A stretch of DNA of 64,000 nucleotides from assembly GCF_000331025.1 (NCBI RefSeq), contig NC_020055.1, forward strand, positions 3,443,370 to 3,507,369, given 5' to 3'. The translations under genes and the position numbers were made by a program. Source of the stretch: Maridesulfovibrio hydrothermalis AM13 = DSM 14728. GTDB lineage: Bacteria; Desulfobacterota; Desulfovibrionia; Desulfovibrionales; Desulfovibrionaceae. Shown here in pieces: positions 17,831-26,095 of the stretch (positions are counted from its first letter, which is position 1; the number at the start of each line of letters is the position of its first letter). The notes under the pieces were generated by a model. That model was given only the letters and a program-made list of their open reading frames with translations, had not been told where the DNA came from and made no database searches.

Positions 17831-18463
17831 TTAAAAATTAAGGGTTAATATATAATCATGCGGGCTAAGCTTAATTGAAGCTCCCGCGTTACCGGCTACC
17901 TGTCCAAGACTGGCAAGCTGATCTTCAGGAATAGAACTATTTAATCCTGAGACAGTAATCACACTGCTATCTGCCGCCTTTCCTACTTCAATGCTGATTT
18001 CGCTATCCTTTCCAGCATGATCCATGCTGATTTCAAAGGATCTAGCGATAAGCATCTGTATAATAAACGGATCTCCCTTGCCTTTTACAGGCTCGCCTTC
18101 TTTAAGACAAAGAGTGACACATTTCCGAGACGCAATTCTGGTCAGCAGAGAAATTACAAGTGAGGTCAGTTCATAGAAATCAACTTCGCACTCCGGCAAG
18201 TCCACACTATGGGCAAACTTGTTCATATTTTTAATGATGGAGTCGCCCCGCTTGACCTGATTCTGAATTTTCTCTGCCAGCTTTATCAAACGTTCCGGGG
18301 CAAGTTCCATACCCTGTCCCGCCATAAGTGATAAATCCTGCAACAGCCCTGCATCTTCATTGATGATTGCCAGCACATTTTTCAGATCATGGGAGATCGT
18401 TGCGCTGATCTGCCCGAAAAAGCGGAGTCCGTCACGGTCTTTGTGAAGTTCAGCTGATTCCAT
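17831..18463 (-). CDS. Degenerate histidine kinase (HisKA-like helix, decayed ATPase domain)
   Basis: A 210-residue soluble protein. Residues 15-45 hold a dimerisation/phosphoacceptor helix with the H-box His at residue 25 (ATISHDLKN) and then AIINEDAGLLQDL, nearly the same as the sequence AIINEKAGLLKDL in the full kinase encoded at 18845. The C-terminal half (about 100-210) has the length of an ATPase domain but lacks the N-box asparagines (MLIARSFEISMDHA in their place) and has no DxGxG loop or G2 box. It may therefore accept or remove phosphate without binding ATP. It sits between two receiver genes in the SulP operon. Calling it a phosphotransfer protein or phosphatase is an inference. 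Confidence 0.72.
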   Translation of the reverse strand: MESAELHKDRDGLRFFGQISATISHDLKNVLAIINEDAGLLQDLSLMAGQGMELAPERLIKLAEKIQNQVKRGDSIIKNMNKFAHSVDLPECEVDFYELTSLVISLLTRIASRKCVTLCLKEGEPVKGKGDPFIIQMLIARSFEISMDHAGKDSEISIEVGKAADSSVITVSGLNSSIPEDQLASLGQVAGNAGASIKLSPHDYILTLNF

Positions 18464-18486
18464 GTTCTTCTCCTTAAGGAAGTTTA

Positions 18487-18840
18487 TTAACTTCCCAGAG
18501 CCTGATTGATCTTTTCAACCAGTTCTTCAATTTTAACAGGCTTGACCAAGTAGCATTCAGCTTTTGCGGTTCCGACCGCATAATCATCTTCCGATCCATG
18601 ACCGGATAGAAAAATATATTTCATTCCCGGGCGGATATCTTCGAGCTTTGCTCTCAGTTCAAGACCACTCATACGCGGCATCTTTACATCAAGCACAGCA
18701 AGAACATATTCGTTCTCAGTGACCTTCTTCATGGCTTCCTTTCCCGAAGAAACCCAGTCAGCTTCAAATCCTCTAAAGTAAAGGCGTTCCGAGAGTGCTG
18801 AAACCAGCTCAGCCTCATCATCCACCAGCAAAATCTTCAT
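18487..18840 (-). CDS. Stand-alone response regulator receiver
   Basis: A 117-residue single receiver domain. Key residues are visible: acidic pair in LLVDDEAEL (residues 4-12), phosphoacceptor in AVLDVKMPRMSG near residue 52, switch Ser in FLSGHG and Lys in LVKPVK near residue 101. It has nothing beyond the receiver. It starts five bases after the stop of the kinase gene at 18845, so both are made from one transcript with near-coupled translation, and it is the most likely first partner of that kinase. No DNA-binding or enzymatic output is present. Confidence 0.9.
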   Translation of the reverse strand: MKILLVDDEAELVSALSERLYFRGFEADWVSSGKEAMKKVTENEYVLAVLDVKMPRMSGLELRAKLEDIRPGMKYIFLSGHGSEDDYAVGTAKAECYLVKPVKIEELVEKINQALGS

Positions 18841-18844
18841 TCCT

Positions 18845-20584
18845 CTACCTGTTTTCCTTCAATTTTGGTGAGATCGGCAGCACAAATTTAAACTTCGTAC
18901 CTTCTCCAAGCTTACTTTCTACAGTCATACTTCCGCCAAGATCCTGAACTAAACCATAAGTAATGGATAATCCAAGCCCCGTACCGCCTGACTGTTTCTT
19001 TGTTGAATAAAACGGTTCAAAAATCTTTTTAAGGTCACTTGCAGGAATCCCGCATCCATTATCCTCCACAGTGAACAGAAGGGATTTTTCATCTGTACGC
19101 GATACAGTAACCCCTAAAGCACCACCGTCCTTCATGGCCTGAAATGCATTACTTATCAGATTAAGTAAAACCTGCTCAAGTTTACCCCGATCAGTAACAA
19201 TCTCAAAGATCCCCTTCTCCACTTCAACATTTACATCAATGCTGCGATATTCAGCTTCCTTGTTTAGAAAACTAAGCACAGTATCAATAATCTCCTGTGG
19301 ATAAACCGGCCTGAACTCCATATCACTCTGGCGTGAAAAACCAAGCAGCCTCTTCGTAATGCGCCCGCACCTTTCAACCGAATGAAGCACAGAGTCCACT
19401 AGACCGAGCAGCCTGTCGTCTGCATCATAAGCCTTGCTGAAAGTAAACAAATCTTTCAGCAGTCCTGCTTTTTCATTGATAATGGCAAGCGGATTATTAA
19501 TCTCATGGGCAACGCCGGCCGCAAGACGCCCGATGGAGGCCATCCGGTTATGATGTTCCATCTGTTGCAACGTTTTAGAGCGGGTCCGGTCAGCAATATA
19601 TATTTTTTCTACAAGGTAGGATGCTACTGCCCACATAACTACCAGAATTACCGCAATACTGAAGATAGTAAACCATGTTACCGTGTCACGGGTACTCTGC
19701 CATGCTCCCATGAACTCAGCTTCAGTCTTCACTAAAAGAAGAACAAAGGGAGTGCCTTCAATATAGGCATAACCAACCATAGCAGGTTCGCCTTCACGAT
19801 AAGATATTTCCTCGACCTTAGTCCGGTAGGACTGCTCCGGCAGAGCAAAGGTGACCATTGAGAAAATATCCCCGTTCCACTTGGACGGAGTTTGAAGCAA
19901 CCCGTCACGATTTACAAGAAAAGCATCTTCTTCGTCAGAAAGATCCAGTGAAGAAAATATTTCGTTGAATTTCTTGGTATCCAGAGTTGCCCTTAAAATT
20001 TTAAATCGCTTTTTATCTTCATCAAGAAAATGTTTCACAGCAATAACAAGATGCGGACTGTCACGGAAGCCTAGAAAGACTTCACTAATGTAGATGCCCT
20101 GCTCAACTGCCTGCTTAAACCAATCCTGCCCTTTGTACTCCCTGCCTTCCAGATTATAAGGACCGACATAGGCAACCTGCTTGCCATCTTTATTGATGAC
20201 ACCTAGATCAATGAAACCGCCGAAACTTTTTTTAAGTCCGCGCAACATCCGGGCCAGCCTGTCCTTATCATCAAAAGAGCGAAAATCATTCAGCTCGATA
20301 ATCAGCTTTAGAGCTGATTTCCGTTCTTCCAGAAAGTATGAAATGGCCCTGCGGGTGTTGGACGTAGTCCGGGCCGCCCGCAGGGTATTTTCTGATTTAA
20401 CTGCTCCCCCGGTGACACTGAAGTCGATAGAAGCCATAATTAAAATAGGAATCAGTGAAACCACTACAAGGATTGCAAAGCAAAGCTGCCAGATACGTTT
20501 GTAATCAAACAAACGCTTATAAGGTCCGGCAGGATGTTTATCTGCGTCCCAGAATTTTGGTTTGAATATCCCTTTAATCGACAT
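18845..20584 (-). CDS. Membrane sensor histidine kinase with dCache-type periplasmic domain
   Basis: A 579-residue kinase. The first membrane helix (about 31-52, LCFAILVVVSLIPILIMA) and a second (about 302-325) enclose a 250-residue periplasmic sensor with dCache pattern (GFIDLGVINKDGKQVAYVGP, then GREYKGQDWF). The cytoplasmic part has a HisKA helix with His near residue 360 (GVAHEINNPL) and a complete ATPase domain: NLISNAFQA, DNGCGI, FEPFYSTK, GTGLGL. No HAMP domain is obvious. It lies fifth-to-last in the SulP operon, 25 bases after the receiver fusion. The kinase is intact and probably senses a small external ligand, but the ligand cannot be told from sequence. Confidence 0.92.
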   Translation of the reverse strand: MSIKGIFKPKFWDADKHPAGPYKRLFDYKRIWQLCFAILVVVSLIPILIMASIDFSVTGGAVKSENTLRAARTTSNTRRAISYFLEERKSALKLIIELNDFRSFDDKDRLARMLRGLKKSFGGFIDLGVINKDGKQVAYVGPYNLEGREYKGQDWFKQAVEQGIYISEVFLGFRDSPHLVIAVKHFLDEDKKRFKILRATLDTKKFNEIFSSLDLSDEEDAFLVNRDGLLQTPSKWNGDIFSMVTFALPEQSYRTKVEEISYREGEPAMVGYAYIEGTPFVLLLVKTEAEFMGAWQSTRDTVTWFTIFSIAVILVVMWAVASYLVEKIYIADRTRSKTLQQMEHHNRMASIGRLAAGVAHEINNPLAIINEKAGLLKDLFTFSKAYDADDRLLGLVDSVLHSVERCGRITKRLLGFSRQSDMEFRPVYPQEIIDTVLSFLNKEAEYRSIDVNVEVEKGIFEIVTDRGKLEQVLLNLISNAFQAMKDGGALGVTVSRTDEKSLLFTVEDNGCGIPASDLKKIFEPFYSTKKQSGGTGLGLSITYGLVQDLGGSMTVESKLGEGTKFKFVLPISPKLKENR

Positions 20585-20609
20585 GACCCTTCTCCGGGGA
20601 ATTTACTGA

Positions 20610-21824
20610 TTAAGAGTTACGCAGCTTTGCGTAAGCTTCCTTGAGAGTTGCGCTTAACACTTCAATATCGACAGGCTTGTTCAGGTAAGCGAACGCGCCC
20701 AGCTCCATACAGGTCTTGCGATCCTGATCGGAGCCGTGACCGGTAAGGATGATCACTTCAATGTTCGGACGGTTGGTCTTAACCCGACGCAGAACCTCGA
20801 TACCGTCAATGCCGGGCATCTTCAGGTCGAGAATCATGACTTCAGGCTCGTCATCCTGAACAACATCAAGAGCTGATTCACCGTCATAAACCACCGCAGA
20901 TCCCAGATCACGAAGCATGAGACGTTCAGACAGAGTTTTCACAAACTCCCTTTCATCATCAACAAGCAAAACCCGTGAAGGAAGCTCAAAATCCATGCGG
21001 CGATAGATGTCAGCCTCATAGTACTCTTTACCGAACTTGAAATCCACGCTTTTAACACCTTCAATTGGTTCGGCAATTTCGCGCAAATCATTTTCAAGAC
21101 GTTCAACCATCAGAACCTTTTTATTGATGGACAGGACAATGGCACCATCGTCAGCCTTAACATCAACATTGTGTCCTTTGGATACCAGAAAGCTGGCAAC
21201 TTTTGCTGCGAGCAGAAAATCCTGCACAGCTTTTTTAGAAGCTTCGGTAACATTGACAACGGCGTTGCCTAACTGCTCTTTAATCAGGGCAACAGACTCA
21301 TCCACACCGGTTTTACCGACAGGAATCACCATATCATAAAGATTGTCAGCCCAGGGATCAGTGCTGCCGGTCACTTCGCGCACCCATACAGTCTTTTCCT
21401 CATCGGCCTGCTGTAAAACTTTCACAGCTTCTTTTTCGGAAAGACCTTCATCATTGAGGGCGCACTCAACTCTCTTTTGCACATCGTCAATGATGCAGAC
21501 TTTAAGAACATGGGAAATGTCCTGAGACAAAAGCTGGGTTACAAAGCCCGAAACCAGCAGGTTTTCACCTTCAGCCAGTCTTTTAGCAAGAGCCAGTCTA
21601 AGCCATGCCACGGCCCGCTCTTTTTCATGGCTGAATTTATTAAAGATAGAAGTCTTCGGTGAAAAAGCTTTGGCAATTGCTTTTTCATTCATCCCACTAA
21701 GGGATGAAGCATCAGCTACCAAGTCATTGTCGGTGATAAGTTTGCAACCGGTATCATCAATCAACCGTTTCACAACTGCATCAGCCTGACAAAACAGACC
21801 ACTGAAGATAAATATATCAGACAT
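20610..21824 (-). CDS. Degenerate cytidylate-kinase-like domain fused to a receiver
   Basis: A 404-residue protein. Residues about 1-190 resemble the cytidylate-kinase-like family (Cytidylate_kin2): HVLKVCIIDDVQKRV, then GLSEKEAVKVLQQAD, VTGSTD and NLYDMVIPVGKTGVDES follow that family's order. The N-terminal P-loop (usually GxGGxxIA) is replaced by SGLFCQADAVVKRL, so nucleotide phosphorylation is unlikely. A middle region (190-275) is unassigned. Residues 283-400 are a receiver with DDERE, phosphoacceptor in MILDLKMPGIDG and Lys in NKPVD. The gene follows the SulP transporter by 12 bases. It may couple two-component signalling to nucleotide or transporter state; that is an inference. Confidence 0.75.
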   Translation of the reverse strand: MSDIFIFSGLFCQADAVVKRLIDDTGCKLITDNDLVADASSLSGMNEKAIAKAFSPKTSIFNKFSHEKERAVAWLRLALAKRLAEGENLLVSGFVTQLLSQDISHVLKVCIIDDVQKRVECALNDEGLSEKEAVKVLQQADEEKTVWVREVTGSTDPWADNLYDMVIPVGKTGVDESVALIKEQLGNAVVNVTEASKKAVQDFLLAAKVASFLVSKGHNVDVKADDGAIVLSINKKVLMVERLENDLREIAEPIEGVKSVDFKFGKEYYEADIYRRMDFELPSRVLLVDDEREFVKTLSERLMLRDLGSAVVYDGESALDVVQDDEPEVMILDLKMPGIDGIEVLRRVKTNRPNIEVIILTGHGSDQDRKTCMELGAFAYLNKPVDIEVLSATLKEAYAKLRNS

Positions 21825-21836
21825 TAAAAACCTCCA

Positions 21837-23972
21837 CTAAGCGTTACCGCTGATACGGCAGTAAGTTGTGAGGGGACAATCAGACTCAGATCCACCCCTA
21901 TGGGCCACTTCATGAGTCTTACAAAGAGCTGTTTCAGTATCAGCATAAATATGATCCTTTCCGATTTTTTCGAGCAGATGGGTGCGTTCGAGCACGGCCA
22001 TAACTGCTTCATTAACTCCGGAAAGTGATATATCACGTCCGCCGCTTCGTACAGTATCAACTATCAAGGAAAGAACTTCCTCGCCGGATGCATCTATATC
22101 GTTGATACCGCTGCAAACCAGAATGATATGCTTGAGATTAGGCATTGCGATAATGCGGTCTGAAATCTGATCTTCAAGAAAACTTGCGTTTGCGAAGAAC
22201 AGAGGACCGTCAAAACGGACAACTGCGATACGACCACACTCTTTAAGACCGTGAACGTTGGCATCACGAAGAACTTCATCTGGCCCCTTGGAAAGAACTG
22301 CCACACGGGGACGCATACTCTTATAAAGAAAGACTCCAAGAGAAAGTGCAACACCGATAATGATACCCTTATCAAGGTGAGGAGCAAATGCAAGAGTTGC
22401 GATAAAAGATATAATGGAGATAGCACCATCATATTTCTGAACTTTCCATGCATGAATAAAGCCGGAAGCGTTGATCAATCCGACAACAGCCATCATAATA
22501 ACCGCAGCCAGAACAGCCTGAGGCAGATTATAAAGAAGCGGAGTAAAGAACAGCAGAGTCACTGCTACAATTCCAGAAGTAAACACACTGGAAAGCCCCG
22601 TCACCGCCCCTGCCTGCAAGTTGACAGCAGAACGGGAAAACGAACCGGAAGAAGGATAAGCAGATCCGCATGACCCCAGCATGTTAGCAAGGCCCTGACC
22701 GATAAGCTCCTGATTCGGATCAAGTTTCTGTCCGGTCTTTGCTGCCATCGCCTTGGCAATGGAGATAGCTTCCATGAAGCCGAGCAAAGAAATGATAACT
22801 GCGAAAGGCAACAGTTTCATAATGATCTTAAGGTCGAAAGAAGGAATTTGAAGAGCAGGAAAACCGGAAGGAATGTCGCCGACAACAGCACCGCCGCCCA
22901 TCATTTTCAAGGATGCAGTATCAAGTTCCTTGTTACCGACCTTAATACGCCATGTACGTCCGTCAGCTTCCATGCCAGCAGGAACCTTGCCCTGTTCAAA
23001 AAAAGCCAGAGAACCATCACTCTGCTTTACTCCGCTAAAAAGTATACTGCGCAACGCAGCACGAAGCTCATGAGATTTATGCTTAAGCAGTTTAACCTGA
23101 TAATTGACAACAGCAATATCATGCTCTGCATCGTAATAACCGATCTGGTTTTTATCTGCCTTAGCTTTATCCTCCAGAGCGGCAATAGCTGTACGCTTCA
23201 CTGCAAGAGCCTCAATGCCGACAACTGTTTTGTTGAACTCGTTGATTAAGGTCTGAGCCTCTTTGTCCTGAATAGCTGCAATGTCGACCCGGGCATCATG
23301 GTTGAATCCGGTTGCCCATGAAAGCAGTGTCGTAATTACAACTGCGCACAGAACATTCGGAATCTTGGGGTTAACCTTTTTCAACCCCACCATAATCACA
23401 AAAGCCAGCACCCCCATCCCCAGCGTCGGCAGGTGGGTATAATGCATAGCCCCCTTGATTACGCGTATGATAGTTTCAAAGTGCAACTCTGCTTTATCGA
23501 CATAAACGCCGAACATCTTTGAAAGCTGGGAGGAGGCGATGATGATTGCAGCAGCATTGGTAAAGCCGTTTACAACCGGATGGGAAAGAAAGTTAACAAC
23601 CAGTCCAAGACGCAGAACGCCAAGCATGAACTGAAAGACACCTACCAGCAAAGCCAGAAGCAGCGCATAGGCGATATAACCTTCACTGCCCGCTGTCGCC
23701 AGCGGCTCAAGCGATGCTGCGGTCATAAGAGATACAACCGCAACCGGGCCGGTGGCCAACTGGCGACTGGAACCGAAAAGAGCTGCAACCATAGGAGGAA
23801 GCAAAGAAGCGTAAAGACCGTAGTAAGCAGGCATCCCTGCAAGCTGCGCATACGCCATGGACTGGGGAATAAGTACCAGTGCAACTGTCAGGCCGGAAAT
23901 AATATCGGCTCTGAACGCAGGTCCACTGTACTTTTTGAACCAGTCCAGAAAAGGAAAAATTCTAGTAAGCAT
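21837..23972 (-). CDS. SulP-family anion transporter with STAS domain and long extracytoplasmic insert
   Basis: SulP proteins carry sulfate, bicarbonate or other anions. This 711-residue protein has the family start (RADIISGLTVALVLIPQSMA, residues 21-40, and AGMPAYYGLY), multiple membrane helices, the GQGLANMLGS and SGSFSRSAVN signature segments near residues 430-460 and a C-terminal cytoplasmic STAS domain (about 560-680, with DIDASGEEVL). Between helix segments at residues 225 and 365 there is a charged insert of about 130 residues that ordinary SulP proteins lack. The tail has several Cys and His. It is the second gene of an operon headed by TetR, 13 bases after it, and is followed by five signalling genes. 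The transported anion is not known; sulfate is plausible in this kind of organism. Confidence 0.93.
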   Translation of the reverse strand: MLTRIFPFLDWFKKYSGPAFRADIISGLTVALVLIPQSMAYAQLAGMPAYYGLYASLLPPMVAALFGSSRQLATGPVAVVSLMTAASLEPLATAGSEGYIAYALLLALLVGVFQFMLGVLRLGLVVNFLSHPVVNGFTNAAAIIIASSQLSKMFGVYVDKAELHFETIIRVIKGAMHYTHLPTLGMGVLAFVIMVGLKKVNPKIPNVLCAVVITTLLSWATGFNHDARVDIAAIQDKEAQTLINEFNKTVVGIEALAVKRTAIAALEDKAKADKNQIGYYDAEHDIAVVNYQVKLLKHKSHELRAALRSILFSGVKQSDGSLAFFEQGKVPAGMEADGRTWRIKVGNKELDTASLKMMGGGAVVGDIPSGFPALQIPSFDLKIIMKLLPFAVIISLLGFMEAISIAKAMAAKTGQKLDPNQELIGQGLANMLGSCGSAYPSSGSFSRSAVNLQAGAVTGLSSVFTSGIVAVTLLFFTPLLYNLPQAVLAAVIMMAVVGLINASGFIHAWKVQKYDGAISIISFIATLAFAPHLDKGIIIGVALSLGVFLYKSMRPRVAVLSKGPDEVLRDANVHGLKECGRIAVVRFDGPLFFANASFLEDQISDRIIAMPNLKHIILVCSGINDIDASGEEVLSLIVDTVRSGGRDISLSGVNEAVMAVLERTHLLEKIGKDHIYADTETALCKTHEVAHRGGSESDCPLTTYCRISGNA

Positions 23973-23985
23973 GAGATAAACACCC

Positions 23986-24579
23986 CTAGTTAGGTTTCAA
24001 CATCTTGCGGACTGACTCAATTAACTCGTTAAATAGAGCTCCCGCATCATAGAGATTAAAATTCTTGAATCTCACTAAACCATCTACCATCGTAAAAATG
24101 ATGAGTGCACTCTTTCTGGGACTTACTCCGCCAATGGAGCCATCCTCCAACCCTCTTTCAATCGCCTGTTCAAATAATATAACCAGACAATTGTATATGG
24201 CTTCGAGATTTTCCCGGAATTCAGGTCTGCTTTCAGCAAACTGATATAAGAAATGTCGGTGTAAAAGGAGAAATTGATATTCCATGCGTCCGGCAAGAAG
24301 AAGGTAAAATGCAACCACCTCTTCCATCATTTCAATGCCTGTACCAAGCTCACGGTTTTCCATATGAGCATCAAACTCATCCAGAATACGCTCCCTGGTT
24401 GCTTCAAGTATCGTGAGCAACAGGTGTTCCTTGTTCTTGAAATGATAAAAGATTGTACCCTCAGCGGCACCGGTCATGGTCGACAGTTCATGCATAGAAG
24501 TGTCTGTAAAACCTTTGTTGGCGAAGAGTATGGTGGCGGCCTCCAGTATTGCCGCCTTCTTTTTGGACATCTTGGTCAT
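23986..24579 (-). CDS. TetR/AcrR-family transcriptional regulator
   Basis: A 197-residue repressor-type protein. The N-terminal helix-turn-helix is clear (AAILEAATILFANKGF, then MHELSTMTGAAEGTIFYHFKNKEHLL, about residues 8-52, quoted in part), followed by an all-helical ligand-binding domain. It is the first gene of the SulP operon. A perfect 9-base inverted repeat lies 20 bases upstream of its start, with two related sites within 270 bases, which is the usual arrangement for autoregulation. The effector is unknown. The gene is the only DNA-binding protein in the seven-gene unit. Confidence 0.93.
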   Translation of the reverse strand: MTKMSKKKAAILEAATILFANKGFTDTSMHELSTMTGAAEGTIFYHFKNKEHLLLTILEATRERILDEFDAHMENRELGTGIEMMEEVVAFYLLLAGRMEYQFLLLHRHFLYQFAESRPEFRENLEAIYNCLVILFEQAIERGLEDGSIGGVSPRKSALIIFTMVDGLVRFKNFNLYDAGALFNELIESVRKMLKPN

Positions 24580-24598
24580 TTTTACTCCTGTTTAAAAA

Positions 24599-24618
24599 CC
24601 GACTGAGCACTCAGTCGG
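24599..24618. promoter_or_regulatory. Palindromic operator upstream of the TetR gene
   Basis: CCGACTGAG and its exact reverse complement separated by CA, 20 bases before the TetR start codon. Two further sites share the CTGAGT core: 24777-24800 (arms AAAACTGAGT and ACTCGGTTTT, four bases apart) and a half-like site at 24831-24843. The first site is the best candidate for TetR binding. Confidence 0.7.
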
Positions 24619-24776
24619 ATTTGAAAATAATCTGAATCCGGGTTCAATGTCAACCCGCTTATTTTTACAAAAAAGTCCCGCGGCAACTACTAACACGCTA
24701 AGATATAACAATATTAGTCAAATAAGAGCTATATTTTTTAAATGATCTTTTTTTCACATAAGTCAATTTCACCCTT

Positions 24777-24800
24777 AAAACTGAGTTCCCACTCGGTTTT
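24777..24800. promoter_or_regulatory. Second TetR-type inverted repeat
   Basis: AAAACTGAGT and ACTCGGTTTT flank a four-base TCCC centre; nine of ten arm positions pair. It shares the CTGAG/CTC core with the operator at 24599 but has wider spacing. Confidence 0.45.
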
Positions 24801-24890
24801 AAGAGGCTATATTCCTTTAATTTTCTACAAAAAACTGAGTGGCCACCACAAAAAAAAACATCCTTTCCTTCCCCCAAAGGATGGAAATAA

Positions 24891-24926
24891 ATCAGCCTGA
24901 CCCCGCTTTCACGGGATCAGGCTGAT
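24891..24926 (-). terminator. Terminator after the aminotransferase gene
   Basis: A 15-base stem (ATCAGCCTGACCCCG and its complement with one mismatch), 6-base loop. On the minus strand it is followed by a T-rich run and lies 30 bases past the stop of the gene ending at 24956. Confidence 0.8.
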
Positions 24927-24955
24927 TTCGGCTGATTTATATGTGATTAAATGAA

Positions 24956-26095
24956 CTAGCTGAATTTCAGCAAGACCTTTTTAAGAACTGCAAGGTACTC
25001 TTCAAGCATCTCAGGCAGGATATCCGCCATATGTCCTACACGAAAAATTGGTGATTCGCCCTGCTCTGCAAGCTCATTGTTGATCTTGCCATAACCGGGA
25101 TCGAACAGATATCCGTAACCGCGCATAAGTTCTTTAACTTCTTTTAACTTGTCAATTGTCATATATGAAGGAGTCTTGAAAGTTGTCAAAGTTGGCGAGC
25201 GGTGGCCTTCCTGTGCAAATAATTCATAGCCGTCTACTGTTTCAACCCATTTTCCTGCGATGGAGCGCATGTTTTCATGACGCTTAAAACGGCCTTCGAC
25301 AGTTTCATCATTTACAATGTAATCAAGCTGCACACACATCTGGTTAGCGAGAGTTCCATTAGGTGTAGTCAGAGTCTGATTCAATTTTGCCTTGGCAATC
25401 TGAGCCAGAATATCCGTTGTATACCCCCTGTTCTCAACACCGGCAGCTTTCTCAATGCCCTCTTCGCTGATAAAAGCAACACCAAATCCGGCCGGCAGGC
25501 CAAGTCCCTTCTGAGTGGCAGTACAATACATAAGCGGTCGGCTTTCACTAATGAAAGCAGGAGCACCTCCGAAAATGCTGACTGCGTCAATAATCGGCTG
25601 CGCGCCATGCGCCCGTATCAATTCGCAAACAGCAACCACATCATTAACAACACCGGTGGCCGTTTCGTTATGAGTAAAAGTAACCAGATTCGGCTTATGC
25701 TTTTTGAGAGCTGCTTCCAGTTTTACCAGATCAATAGCCCGTCCATGAGTAAATTTCAGTTGAACAGCATTCTTTCCGTTTACCACAGCAAGCTTGTGGT
25801 AAAGATCCCCAAACGCTCCTACAGAAACATTGAGTACCTTATCAGAATCAGCAACAAGGGAACGTATGGATGCTTCGAGCACGTTTGTACCGGAACCATT
25901 GAAAATAACCGGAGTATACCCTTCGGGACTGCCGGCGATGGTCATGATATTTTTCATAATCGGCTCAAACCGTTTCGGGTTTTCAGCATCTCTGTGACCG
26001 AATTCAGGCAATAAACCGGCTTTTCGAACTTCTTCGCGAAGCAGAATGGGGCCGGTTATAAAAAGTTTTAGCTCAGCAAAATCATCACCGATCAT
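24956..26095 (-). CDS. Class V PLP-dependent aminotransferase (alanine-glyoxylate/serine-pyruvate type)
   Basis: A 379-residue fold-type I PLP enzyme. The family signature opens near residue 14 with FITGPILLREEV, followed by the PLP-binding NGSGTNVLEAS (about 66-76), HNETATGVVND (the substrate/cofactor region), DAVSIFGGAP with the pyridine-binding Asp (about 167) and the Schiff-base Lys in ATQKGLGLP (about 194). Members transfer amino groups between alanine or serine and glyoxylate, pyruvate, phosphonoacetaldehyde or similar acids; the specificity cannot be fixed here. The gene is divergent from an FAD/Fe-S 2-hydroxyacid dehydrogenase, so a link with glycolate, lactate or serine metabolism is plausible. 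A PhnW-like role is possible but no phosphonate genes are near. Confidence 0.85.
   Translation of the reverse strand: MIGDDFAELKLFITGPILLREEVRKAGLLPEFGHRDAENPKRFEPIMKNIMTIAGSPEGYTPVIFNGSGTNVLEASIRSLVADSDKVLNVSVGAFGDLYHKLAVVNGKNAVQLKFTHGRAIDLVKLEAALKKHKPNLVTFTHNETATGVVNDVVAVCELIRAHGAQPIIDAVSIFGGAPAFISESRPLMYCTATQKGLGLPAGFGVAFISEEGIEKAAGVENRGYTTDILAQIAKAKLNQTLTTPNGTLANQMCVQLDYIVNDETVEGRFKRHENMRSIAGKWVETVDGYELFAQEGHRSPTLTTFKTPSYMTIDKLKEVKELMRGYGYLFDPGYGKINNELAEQGESPIFRVGHMADILPEMLEEYLAVLKKVLLKFS

Noticed and set aside
25277-26014. A 245-codon plus-strand frame opposite the aminotransferase
   Set aside because: No ribosome site, low-complexity composition, and the opposite strand carries a complete PLP enzyme with key motifs.
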